From Erysipelotrichaceae bacterium (lineage in GTDB: Bacteria; Bacillota_I; Bacilli_A; Erysipelotrichales; Erysipelotrichaceae): a DNA stretch of 12,911 nt. The stretch covers positions 1 to 12,911 of the forward strand of contig JAILBD010000067.1 of assembly GCA_024681275.1 (NCBI GenBank), in the 5' to 3' direction. This document shows, piece after piece, positions 6,644 through 12,911 of the stretch (position 1 is its first letter; each line of letters begins with the position of its first letter). Made by a program: the position numbers and the translations under genes. The notes below the pieces were generated by a model that worked only from the letters and a program-made list of their open reading frames with translations, was not told the DNA's origin and did not search any database.

Positions 6644-9600
6644 TCAGTAGAGATAGTCTGCCGCTTTGTATCCTCTTTCGGAAGCCGCCTTGAAACAGTA
6701 TTCCGACAGTTTCGGATCGTCCTGCAAGAGATAACCCAGTTTGTATAAGGCATAGCTGTGTCCCAGCATGGCGGCAAAAGACAAATATCTTATCGCCTCG
6801 TCGTTTTTGCCCATGTTCAGCAGGTTCTCCGCCTTTGAACAGTACACATCGGGATTTCCATAGCTGAGTATCTTGTTGAGTTCGTAGACCTCTCTGTATT
6901 TTTCGTTCTTCTGATACTGGTAGAGTCCTTCTCTCAGATGTTCGGCTGTCTCTGAAATGCGGATATTTGCCAGCGTTTTTCCATCATATTCCACCCCGTT
7001 GATGTAATTGTAAAGCTTAAAGGCCGATGCCCCTTGTCCGTAATTGAACATCTTTGACAAATAGGAACGGGAGGGGAAGTGCCCGCGCAAAGCCGCAGCC
7101 GCAAAGAAGCGGTCTGCTTTTGTCAGATCCTTTTCGATACCGTAACCGTTGTAGTATGCGATCCCGATATAGTGAAGTGCCCTTCTGTCTCCGTTTCTGG
7201 CGATCGGGATCAGCTGTTCAAGCGCTTCCTTGTATTTCTTCGAGATCCAAAGCTTTTTTGCGGCTTCATAGATCTGCGTGCTTTCTTCATAGGTGTAGGC
7301 ACTGCCCATGAATCTGGAGATCTCCTCCTTTTCCGGAAGCTCGTTAGTGTTCATGAACCCCGCATAGGTATTGGCGATCTCCAGGTTTTCCGGTGCGAGT
7401 TCGTGAGCGGTCCTGATGCATTCAGCGGCTTTCAGGAGATCCCTGTCTGTTCCGTATCCATTGCGGTATCTTTCATACAGGCCATAGTAGCCATGGAAAT
7501 ACCCGCTCTCTGCCGATCTCTGTTCCCATTCAAAAGAGGCTTTCAGATCCCGCACACAGCCATGACCGAAGTACAACATGGAGGCGAGATTGTGCATGGC
7601 GTTTCCATGACCTGCCAGTGCGCCTTTCTCAAAACACAGGTATGCATTGACATAATCGTTCTGATCAAAATATTGCATTCCGTCCTGAAACAGGACAGCA
7701 AGGTATTCTTCTTCGGTGGTCTCTTTGACCTGATTGCAGAACCTCTGATATTCCTCGATGGACGGATCGAGTTCGACGGCCTTTTCCGCCCAGGCGCGGG
7801 CATTGCCCAGGTCGCGGATCACACCTCTTGCGAAATGATACTTGTTTGCCAGCTGATAACAGGATTCCGCTAGACCCAGTTCCGCCGATCTTCTCATCCA
7901 TTCAAAAGCGGCCTTTTCGTTCTTTTCGACAAAATTGCCATTCATGTACATGGAACTGAGATTGCGCATGGCGTAAGGGTTTCCCTTCTTCGCTTCTTCC
8001 ATCAGGATATCGTAAGCTTCCTCGTATCTTTCTTTGTTCAACAAGGCAAACGCCTCATTGACCCTGCGGTCGTTCTCGCTTGACGGAGCTTCTGGTCTTG
8101 CCCTGATCTCTTCGATCGACTTGCCATTCAACAGAGCCTCATATTCCTTTTGGATCACTTCCAGGTTTTGTTTCAGTTTCTGGTCGTCAGGGGAAGCTTC
8201 GATGGACTTCTCTTGCCAGCGCATGGCTTCTTTCAGATCGATGTCGGTGCCTTTTCCATAGTAATAGCGTTCCGCCAGCATCGCATAAGCCGGCACAAAA
8301 TCCGCTTCCGCCGCCTTCTTCAAATACTCGAAAGCTTTCTCCTTATCTTCTTTCACACCAGCTCCGATATCGTAATAGATGTTCATGTTAAACAAGGCGA
8401 GCGGAAAATTCTGATCTGCTGCTTCTTTCATCAGCTGGAACGATTCTTCCAGCCGTCCCTCTTTGTTCAGGTCGATCGACCGATTGACCATCTCACCCAG
8501 TCTGTCTTCTTCTGAGGTGTTCACGTTCATATTTACCGGCATACCGCTGAGCTCGGCCTGGTACTCCTTTCGCATCAGCTCGAGATTGCGCTTGTGATCC
8601 TGGTCCTCCGGATATGCATCGGCGGCCTTCTTTCCCCAGTAGATCGCTTCTTCCAGATCTCTGTTCACGACTCTTCCGAAGTAATAATGATCTCTCATCA
8701 AAGGAAAAGCCATCGGAAAGCCCGCTTCCGCTGAACGCTTCAGATATTCAAAAGCTTTGTTTTCATCTGTTTCTGTTCCGGCACCGATCCTGTAATAGAC
8801 GCCCATATTGTAAAGCGCGATCACATTTCCCAGATCGGCAGCTTTATGCATCAGATCGAACGCCTCTTTCAGCCGTCCTTCATCGTTGAGGCGGTTTGCC
8901 TCATCGATCATCTCGCCTGGTGTCATTTCTTTTGGCTTCTCGTTCTGATACTGGATCAGCTGGTTTCGATAATCGGCATTGTTCACATCGAGCTGAGATG
9001 CCCGTTGCGAATAAAAGATCGCCTGATCCATGTTCCTGAGGCAGCCATCCCCCTCATGGAATTTCTTTGCGACATAGAAGCAGGCATAGGCGTTACCCAG
9101 ATCGGCAGCCTTTTTCATCCATTCAAAACCTCTGACTCTGTCGACCGCAACGCCCAGACCCTGATCGTAGGAAACGCTCAGATTGATCATCGCCTGCGGC
9201 TGGTTCAGTCCGGCGGCTGTCTCATAGTACTGGTTCGCTTCCTGGTGACGTCCTCTTTGTGAAAAATAGAAACCGCGGTTGACAAGGGCGTTTGCCCTTA
9301 AGACATTCGGATCCGATGATGCGAGGTGCTGCTGGTAGTTCAGATAGGACTGATTGTATGGATCTGCTTCCACTGCCATGTTGATGTAGCGGACCGCTTT
9401 GCCCATATGAAAATCTGTTCCGAATCCTTCGGCGTTGTAGATCGCCGCATTGAAACAGGAGAGTGGGAAACCCATTTCCGCGGCCCTTTCTGTCCACCTG
9501 TACGCCTCGTCCGGATCGTATTCCACGCCCTGTGCATTGGCATAACAGACGCCGATGTTGTGGATGGCCGCCGGATTGTTCAGCTTCGCCGCCTCACGGA

Positions 9601-9697
9601 AACACTCCAGGGCTTTGCTGAAGTTGGACTGATTGTAATATTTCATTCCCTCGTTGACCAGGGAATCGGACCGGTTCTGATTGTTGAAAAACGCCAT
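6644..9697 (-). CDS. Giant Sel1-like repeat protein
   Basis: 1017 residues, built almost wholly of Sel1-like helical repeats. Typical units read A-x-x-N-I/L-G-x-x-Y-x-x-G-x-G-V-x-x-D-x-x-K-A-x-x-W/Y-x-x-K-A-A-x-x-G. The protein divides into about eight larger blocks, each of one TPR-like and two Sel1 units, near residues 13-127, 137-252, 263-384, 402-524, 545-660, 668-783, 808-895 and 920-1017. Blocks 3 and 4 are the most alike (AFEYLKRSAEAGFP versus AFEYLKKAAEADFV). There is no signal peptide or transmembrane helix, so it is probably a cytoplasmic scaffold; Sel1 proteins mostly bind other proteins in signalling complexes. GAAGGAGAAGG lies just before the ATG. It is the last gene of the operon, 17 bases after the HEPN-like gene and followed by a terminator. 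The binding partner is unknown; the two upstream products are the first candidates. Confidence 0.9.
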   Translation of the reverse strand: MAFFNNQNRSDSLVNEGMKYYNQSNFSKALECFREAAKLNNPAAIHNIGVCYANAQGVEYDPDEAYRWTERAAEMGFPLSCFNAAIYNAEGFGTDFHMGKAVRYINMAVEADPYNQSYLNYQQHLASSDPNVLRANALVNRGFYFSQRGRHQEANQYYETAAGLNQPQAMINLSVSYDQGLGVAVDRVRGFEWMKKAADLGNAYACFYVAKKFHEGDGCLRNMDQAIFYSQRASQLDVNNADYRNQLIQYQNEKPKEMTPGEMIDEANRLNDEGRLKEAFDLMHKAADLGNVIALYNMGVYYRIGAGTETDENKAFEYLKRSAEAGFPMAFPLMRDHYYFGRVVNRDLEEAIYWGKKAADAYPEDQDHKRNLELMRKEYQAELSGMPVNMNVNTSEEDRLGEMVNRSIDLNKEGRLEESFQLMKEAADQNFPLALFNMNIYYDIGAGVKEDKEKAFEYLKKAAEADFVPAYAMLAERYYYGKGTDIDLKEAMRWQEKSIEASPDDQKLKQNLEVIQKEYEALLNGKSIEEIRARPEAPSSENDRRVNEAFALLNKERYEEAYDILMEEAKKGNPYAMRNLSSMYMNGNFVEKNEKAAFEWMRRSAELGLAESCYQLANKYHFARGVIRDLGNARAWAEKAVELDPSIEEYQRFCNQVKETTEEEYLAVLFQDGMQYFDQNDYVNAYLCFEKGALAGHGNAMHNLASMLYFGHGCVRDLKASFEWEQRSAESGYFHGYYGLYERYRNGYGTDRDLLKAAECIRTAHELAPENLEIANTYAGFMNTNELPEKEEISRFMGSAYTYEESTQIYEAAKKLWISKKYKEALEQLIPIARNGDRRALHYIGIAYYNGYGIEKDLTKADRFFAAAALRGHFPSRSYLSKMFNYGQGASAFKLYNYINGVEYDGKTLANIRISETAEHLREGLYQYQKNEKYREVYELNKILSYGNPDVYCSKAENLLNMGKNDEAIRYLSFAAMLGHSYALYKLGYLLQDDPKLSEYCFKAASERGYKAADYLY

Positions 9698-9714
9698 CTT
9701 ATCCTTCTCCTTCC

Positions 9715-10689
9715 CTAGTTCTTCTTCCCGAAGAAATCATTGAAAATATTCTTTCCAAGGTTATATGCGGTATCAAATGCTTTGTCAACGACCTCGTCGA
9801 CAATGCTCTTATCGTTCTGTGTCTTCTTTTCCGCTTCCGCTTTCTTTTCTGCTTCCGTTTCTGCATTCAGATCCGGCCAGGGCAGATCCTCCAGATCGTT
9901 CAGTCTGTTTGCCCAAGGCAGCGGCAGATCGATCGGTTCACCGATCGGGGCGTTGGTCCACGGATAGTTGCCGATATGGGAATACTGTTTCCGAAGTTCC
10001 TGCATCATCCCCTGGAACTGCGCGTAGTTCTGTGTGTGGATCTTGCTTCTTTTGATGTTTCCCGATAAAGGATCGCTCATCAACAGGAGCCTCTTCATGA
10101 TCCTTTCTCTTTCTTCCTGAACGATCTTGCTGACATTCGGATTCAAAGCCCGGAATGCGTCTTCGATATAATCCAGGGCATCCGCATGCAGGATCCTTTG
10201 CGCATCGTTCGGATCATCGCCATCATAGACGACGGCCTGCACGTTGCTTTCCCCTTCTTCGAGTTCCTTGATCTGTTCATCGATGTGGAAGAGGTGCTGA
10301 TGCTCCCTGGCGATGAAACGCATCTTGGCGTTGCCGTGTGCAACGGAGTTTCTTAAAGTACGCATGGACTCCAGTTTTCGCATCTGGTCTTCATTCAATC
10401 CCTTTTCTTTCTGAAAATAGACGCCTGCCCCTTCCAGACGGTAGAATTCGCCATTCACCGTCTCAAAAGGGAACAACAGGAACCAGGCTGCCGTCAGATC
10501 ATAATCTGTTATGGTCTTTTCATAGAGACGTCCATAGTCCTTGTATTTTTTCATGATGGGCGGGACATAGCGCTGATACCAGTCTGCTCCTTCGTATTTA
10601 TAGAGGATGGACGGCAGTACATCGAGTACCAGCGGCGTTGCCAGCTGATCGATCACTGACGCGACATCAAATCCGCACTTGTATTTCAT
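9715..10689 (-). CDS. HEPN-like (Swt1-type) domain protein of unknown function
   Basis: 324 residues. Residues 30-125 are predicted mostly helical and end in L-R113-N-S-V-A-H118-G, an Rx4H motif with Asn after the Arg, as in HEPN domains that act as RNases or bind nucleotides. The preceding pattern (DWYQRYV at 36-42, DYDLTAAWFLLFPF at 62-75, then LESMRTLRN) recalls HEPN_Swt1-like sequences, although the match is from memory and not strong. Residues 240-275 are rich in Pro and Trp (YPW, LPLPW, LPWP). Residues 276-324 are charged, helical and perhaps amphipathic at the end. The ATG overlaps the stop of the EAL gene as ATGA, with GGGAAGAG before it, so translation is coupled. The Sel1 gene starts 17 bases after it. 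It could also be only a structural or binding HEPN; catalysis is not implied. Confidence 0.55.
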   Translation of the reverse strand: MKYKCGFDVASVIDQLATPLVLDVLPSILYKYEGADWYQRYVPPIMKKYKDYGRLYEKTITDYDLTAAWFLLFPFETVNGEFYRLEGAGVYFQKEKGLNEDQMRKLESMRTLRNSVAHGNAKMRFIAREHQHLFHIDEQIKELEEGESNVQAVVYDGDDPNDAQRILHADALDYIEDAFRALNPNVSKIVQEERERIMKRLLLMSDPLSGNIKRSKIHTQNYAQFQGMMQELRKQYSHIGNYPWTNAPIGEPIDLPLPWANRLNDLEDLPWPDLNAETEAEKKAEAEKKTQNDKSIVDEVVDKAFDTAYNLGKNIFNDFFGKKN

Positions 10690-11927
10690 AGATCTCTTCC
10701 CTTTCCTTTGGCAAACTCCACAAAATCATTTTCCGGCAGCGGCTTGGAATAGATCCAGCCCTGTATCCTTTCGACGCCGTTCTCCCTCAGGAAATCTTCC
10801 TGTTTCTTTTCTTCCACGCCTTCAGCGATGATCTTGGCCTTGCCGATGTGGATCATCTGGCAGATCAGTGAGATCATCCTGGCTTTTTCCTCATCTTCGA
10901 TCATATCTACGAGAGACTTATCCAGTTTGATGCATTCAAACGGCATGTTGATGAGGCTGGTGACATTGGAATATCCGGTCCCGAAATCATCCAGGTACAT
11001 GGAGACGCCCAGTTCTTTCATGTTTTCCATGACTTCGTTGATCCGCTTCGGATCCCTCTGTATCGTGCGTTCAGTCATCTCCAGACGGATCTTCGAAAGC
11101 GGAACGTCGTATTCTTCACAGGCCTTCTTCAGAAGCTCCGGCATCTTCTCATCGAGGATCTCATCCGGAGTCATGTTGACGGACACGGATCCGATATCGA
11201 GGTCCTTGTGTTCGCCCAGAAAGCGGCAGACCTTCTTCAACACGATCGCCGTGATGGCTCTGTTGAGACGCTTCTCTTCCGCATACGCAAACAGGATACC
11301 CGGATTGATGAACTGTCCCTTTGTAGAGATCAGTCTGCTCAAAGCTTCAGCCGAGATCATCTTGCCACTTTTTTCATCCATGACCGGCTGATAGTAGACC
11401 ATGAACGATTCCTTTTCGATCCCGATCAGGATCTCTTTCAGCAGATCGTTTTCTTTCAAAGCTTCTTTTCTGAGATCCTCATCGATGCCGATGAGCCTTT
11501 CCCTTAAGAGACTCTGTTTGGAAGAGGCATAGCGGAAGATCGTGTTGATCGAACGTTCCGTGTCCTCTTCGTTTGTATCCATATGGAAAAGCCTGATCTT
11601 GGGCTGTACTTCCTCATCCGCGATCTTCACAGTTTCACTCAGCTTTTCAAGAAGCCCTGCATGGTCGCTTTCTTCTTCTTCGATCACCATGAAAGTGATC
11701 GGGTTGGTATGATAGATCTGCACATCTCCGACAGCTTCCTGAAGACGCCTTGCCGTTTCCTTGATGATCGTATCTCCGCCAATGTGTCCAAAACGTTCGT
11801 TGACGGATTTCAGATGAATGATGTCGATACGGATCAGATGGGTCTTCCTCTTTTCTTTCAGACGCTGATCCAGTTCTTCCATATAAGACTGTTTGTTTTC
11901 CAGCCCGGTCAATGAATCTTTTGCCAT
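10686..11927 (-). CDS. EAL-domain cyclic-di-GMP phosphodiesterase-like protein with degenerate GGDEF domain
   Basis: 413 residues. Residues 3-115 are a GGDEF fold (DSLTGLENK; D35, N43 and D52 in the IDIIHLKSVNERFGHIGGD strand-helix), but the signature position reads PITFMVI (76-82), with no GGDEF, so it cannot be an active diguanylate cyclase. Residues 170-405 are an EAL domain with all the expected active-site residues: E194 of EAL, R198, N251, E283 (EMTE), D313-D314 (DDFGTGYS), K335 (KLD), E369/E372 (EGVE) and Q389. It should hydrolyse cyclic-di-GMP to pGpG, with the GGDEF remnant possibly binding GTP as a regulator. No membrane segment or sensor domain is present. GGAG lies before the ATG at 11927. 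It is the first gene of the operon with the HEPN-like and Sel1 genes. Confidence 0.9.
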   Translation of the reverse strand: MAKDSLTGLENKQSYMEELDQRLKEKRKTHLIRIDIIHLKSVNERFGHIGGDTIIKETARRLQEAVGDVQIYHTNPITFMVIEEEESDHAGLLEKLSETVKIADEEVQPKIRLFHMDTNEEDTERSINTIFRYASSKQSLLRERLIGIDEDLRKEALKENDLLKEILIGIEKESFMVYYQPVMDEKSGKMISAEALSRLISTKGQFINPGILFAYAEEKRLNRAITAIVLKKVCRFLGEHKDLDIGSVSVNMTPDEILDEKMPELLKKACEEYDVPLSKIRLEMTERTIQRDPKRINEVMENMKELGVSMYLDDFGTGYSNVTSLINMPFECIKLDKSLVDMIEDEEKARMISLICQMIHIGKAKIIAEGVEEKKQEDFLRENGVERIQGWIYSKPLPENDFVEFAKGKGRDL

Positions 11928-11957
11928 GATCTTATCTCCAATGAACTTACTAACAAT

Positions 11958-11966
11958 ATCATATCA
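11958..11966 (-). promoter_or_regulatory. Candidate extended -10 promoter of the EAL-HEPN-Sel1 operon
   Basis: On the minus strand TGATATGAT (11966 to 11958) matches an extended -10 (TG-N-TATGAT). No convincing -35 is seen, as is common for extended -10 promoters. It lies about 31 bases before the EAL start codon. Confidence 0.4.
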
Positions 11967-12020
11967 TCTGACCATCGGTATGCGTTTTTCTGTTTTTGAT
12001 CTTTTCATTCAAGCAGTAAA

Positions 12021-12043
12021 CGATTACATTTGAACTGTAATCG
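12021..12043. repeat. Perfect 8-bp inverted repeat, probable operator
   Basis: CGATTACA (12021-12028), a 7-base spacer and TGTAATCG (12036-12043) form a perfect dyad in the divergent region between the EAL operon and the small membrane peptide gene. No T-run follows, so it is better read as a repressor or activator site. The cognate regulator is not in the window. Confidence 0.5.
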
Positions 12044-12062
12044 ATTTCATCGTTCATAACGT

Positions 12063-12091
12063 TTGATTTCAGTATCATTGCGTTTCAAAAT
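12063..12091 (+). promoter_or_regulatory. Candidate promoter of the 41-residue peptide gene
   Basis: TTGATT (12063-12068) and CAAAAT (12086-12091) are separated by 17 bases. Initiation would be near 12098, at the left arm of the palindrome 12099-12116. The -10 is imperfect. Confidence 0.35.
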
Positions 12092-12098
12092 AAAAATA

Positions 12099-12116
12099 GT
12101 ACAGGGATCTCTGTAC
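12099..12116. repeat. Near-perfect 18-bp palindrome in the leader of the small peptide gene
   Basis: GTACAG (12099-12104), GGATCT and CTGTAC (12111-12116) form an 18-base palindrome broken by one base pair. It ends 17 bases before the start codon. It could be a 5' stabilising hairpin or a dimeric regulator site. Confidence 0.5.
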
Positions 12117-12133
12117 GAAAGTGAGGTATTACT

Positions 12134-12259
12134 ATGATCTTATTAACGATGACGCTCGTCATGTATGCAGGCATGTATGTCCTGCTTAAATCAGACAGAA
12201 GCATGCTTAAGGATCACGAAAAAAGACAGATCCTCAAAAAGGCGCGTTTGGTTTATTAA
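12134..12259 (+). CDS. 41-residue single-pass membrane peptide, unknown function
   Basis: The product begins MILLTMTLVMYAGMYVLLK, a hydrophobic, methionine-rich helix of about 18 residues, followed by a basic, charged tail (DRSMLKDHEKRQILKKARLVY). This fits a small inner-membrane protein with the tail in the cytoplasm, or a secreted or bacteriocin-like peptide; I do not recognise the family. GTGAGG (12121-12126) lies 7 bases before the ATG. Its own strong terminator starts five bases after the stop codon and a candidate promoter lies upstream, so it is a complete, single-gene transcription unit. Two inverted repeats in the leader region suggest regulation. The gene is short enough to be missed by ordinary length cut-offs. 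Confidence 0.6.
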   Translation: MILLTMTLVMYAGMYVLLKSDRSMLKDHEKRQILKKARLVY

Positions 12260-12264
12260 ATCAC

Positions 12265-12297
12265 AAAGCTGTCACATGGAAGTGACAGCTTTTTATT
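12265..12297 (+). terminator. Intrinsic terminator of the small peptide gene
   Basis: AAAGCTGTCAC (12265-12275), a 6-base loop (ATGGAA) and GTGACAGCTTT (12282-12292) form an 11-bp stem followed by TTATTTT. It lies directly after the peptide stop codon. Confidence 0.9.
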
Positions 12298-12328
12298 TTG
12301 CGATCCATAAAAGTTTGCACAATAGTTT

Positions 12329-12365
12329 AAAAGCCCTGTGGAGCATATACTCTCACAGGGCTTTT
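12329..12365 (-). terminator. Intrinsic terminator of the 65-residue protein gene
   Basis: AAAAGCCCTGTG (12329-12340) pairs with CACAGGGCTTTT (12354-12365), and GAG/CTC extends the stem inward past a one-base bulge. On the minus strand it follows the 65-residue gene after 26 bases. The plus-strand neighbour already has a terminator. Confidence 0.8.
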
Positions 12366-12391
12366 GTCTGTCTTTAAAACTGTTCTTTCAC

Positions 12392-12589
12392 TTACTCAAC
12401 AGCTTCGAATTCGTTTTCTTCACCTTCGCCGAAAGAGATCAGATCATTAATCATCTTGGAAATAGTCTTGGAAGAATACTCTTTTGCTTCTTCGCGATTG
12501 TATGTGTTAATGAAATGTCCTTCTTTACGAGAGATGGATGCAACGTAGCCTGTTTCGCCACTATATTTGTTAGTCCATTTAATAACCAT
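12392..12589 (-). CDS. Small acidic protein of unknown function
   Basis: 65 residues, not a family I recognise. The N-terminal half (MVIKWTNKYSGETGYVASIS) looks like two short beta strands with a turn. The middle (NREEAKEYSSKTISKMINDLISF) is probably helical and the tail is acidic (GEGEENEFEAVE). There is no signal peptide or membrane helix. The gene is supported by a consensus AAGGAG 7-8 bases before the ATG, a TATAAT promoter upstream and a hairpin terminator downstream. The shape, a strand pair followed by a helix, resembles many small phage or housekeeping proteins but gives no function. Confidence 0.75.
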   Translation of the reverse strand: MVIKWTNKYSGETGYVASISRKEGHFINTYNREEAKEYSSKTISKMINDLISFGEGEENEFEAVE

Positions 12590-12610
12590 TTTGTTTCTCC
12601 TTCCTTACAT

Positions 12611-12638
12611 TTTCACAATTATAAATGATTTTTCACAA
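12611..12638. repeat. Direct repeat TTTCACAA flanking a -10 box
   Basis: TTTCACAA occurs at 12611-12618 and again at 12631-12638, 20 bases apart, so both copies face the same side of the helix. They flank the TATAAT of the 65-residue gene. A paired binding site is possible, but the region is AT-rich and chance is not excluded. Confidence 0.3.
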
Positions 12639-12647
12639 AAATGGAAA
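12618..12647 (-). promoter_or_regulatory. Sigma-A promoter of the 65-residue protein gene
   Basis: On the minus strand TTTCCA (12647 to 12642) and a perfect TATAAT (12623 to 12618) are separated by 18 bases. Initiation would be near 12611, giving a short leader containing AAGGAG. Confidence 0.6.
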
Positions 12648-12773
12648 TCAATGTTTCTTCAGGTCCTCTTGTTTTTGTTTATAACGGGATCTTTTTTCTG
12701 CTTTTCCTTCTTACATCACTACCTGTCGCTTTGCTGTTTCGTTTCTCAATTATCTTTTCTTTTTTGACTGCAA

Positions 12774-12911
12774 CTACAGTCCCAGTTCCTTGCAAAGCGC
12801 ATCGTAGCGCTTCTGTTCCTTTTCCTTTACAGGCTTGGAAGCATCCTTAAAGCAATGGTCTAAAACATCCGCGTCTTTCAACAGCTCATCCATAGGGCTG
12901 TCTAGCAAAGC
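12774..12911 (-). CDS. C-terminal end of a minus-strand gene, possibly an HD-domain-type protein (partial)
   Basis: The last 45 codons of a gene that starts beyond the window. The reading frame contains LLKDADVLDHCFKD and ends in RYDALCKELGL before a TAG stop at 12776 to 12774. The K-D-A-D segment followed by a short helix and a charged C-terminus resembles the end of HD-type phosphohydrolases, where a late Asp in an x-D-A-D context completes the metal site; this is a weak assignment. Amino-acid composition, codon use and a clean helical pattern support real coding. The 184 bases from here to the 65-residue gene are AT-rich and hold only that gene's promoter; I see no clear terminator for this one. 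Confidence 0.65.
   Translation of the reverse strand, partial: ALLDSPMDELLKDADVLDHCFKDASKPVKEKEQKRYDALCKELGL

Noticed and set aside
7079..7873. 264-codon plus-strand reading frame inside the Sel1 gene
   Set aside because: It is a shadow of the repeat-rich minus-strand gene, with no domain pattern or translation signal.
12165..12377. 70-codon plus-strand reading frame across the small peptide region
   Set aside because: It runs through two strong terminator hairpins and has no ribosome site; the overlapping 41-codon frame has much better signals.
12567..12850. Hydrophobic plus-strand reading frames near the right end
   Set aside because: They arise from T-rich intergenic sequence and overlap the start of the 65-residue gene and the end of the partial minus-strand gene.

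Overview
The window looks like chromosome of a low-to-moderate GC Gram-positive bacterium. Strong Shine-Dalgarno sites (AAGGAGG, AGAGGTGA), near-consensus TATAAT boxes and compact hairpin terminators with T-runs point to Firmicutes. The protein families (DUF6440, a small CPYC glutaredoxin-like protein, TIR and Sel1 proteins) suggest an Erysipelotrichia-like gut lineage; that placement is inference. I see no tRNA, rRNA, CRISPR array, insertion sequence or integrase.

Layout. At 1-257 there is non-coding sequence with a perfect short hairpin and perhaps the edge of a leftward gene. At 258-1679 three rightward genes encode a TM1586-type nitroreductase-like flavoprotein, a 63-residue DUF6440 protein and a CPYC glutaredoxin-like protein, ended by a two-way terminator at about 1693-1741. 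At 1765-4512, leftward, lies a tightly coupled pair of membrane proteins. Each has an N-terminal TIR domain, one transmembrane helix and a C-terminal leucine-rich repeat (LRR) domain; the second also carries a beta-solenoid-like repeat tail. At 4652-5407, rightward, is a feruloyl/cinnamoyl-esterase-like alpha/beta hydrolase, converging on a serine beta-lactamase-family hydrolase (5439-6497, leftward) across a shared terminator.

At 6644-11927, leftward, a three-gene operon encodes an EAL protein with a decayed GGDEF domain, a protein with a HEPN-like Rx4H motif, and a 1017-residue Sel1-repeat protein. The first two genes overlap by 4 bases, the next gap is 17 bases, and a terminator follows. 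The right end (11928-12911) holds an intergenic region with two inverted repeats, an unannotated 41-residue membrane peptide gene with its own terminator, a 65-residue acidic protein gene on the minus strand, and the last 45 codons of a further minus-strand gene.

The two unusual parts are the TIR-TM-LRR pair and the EAL/HEPN/Sel1 operon. The first has the same three parts as an animal Toll-like receptor in reverse order, with the LRR predicted outside the cell and the TIR inside. The second joins a cyclic-di-GMP-type enzyme, a possible RNase-fold or binding module and a large scaffold. I do not recognise either as a characterised system. Whether they work together cannot be decided from this sequence.
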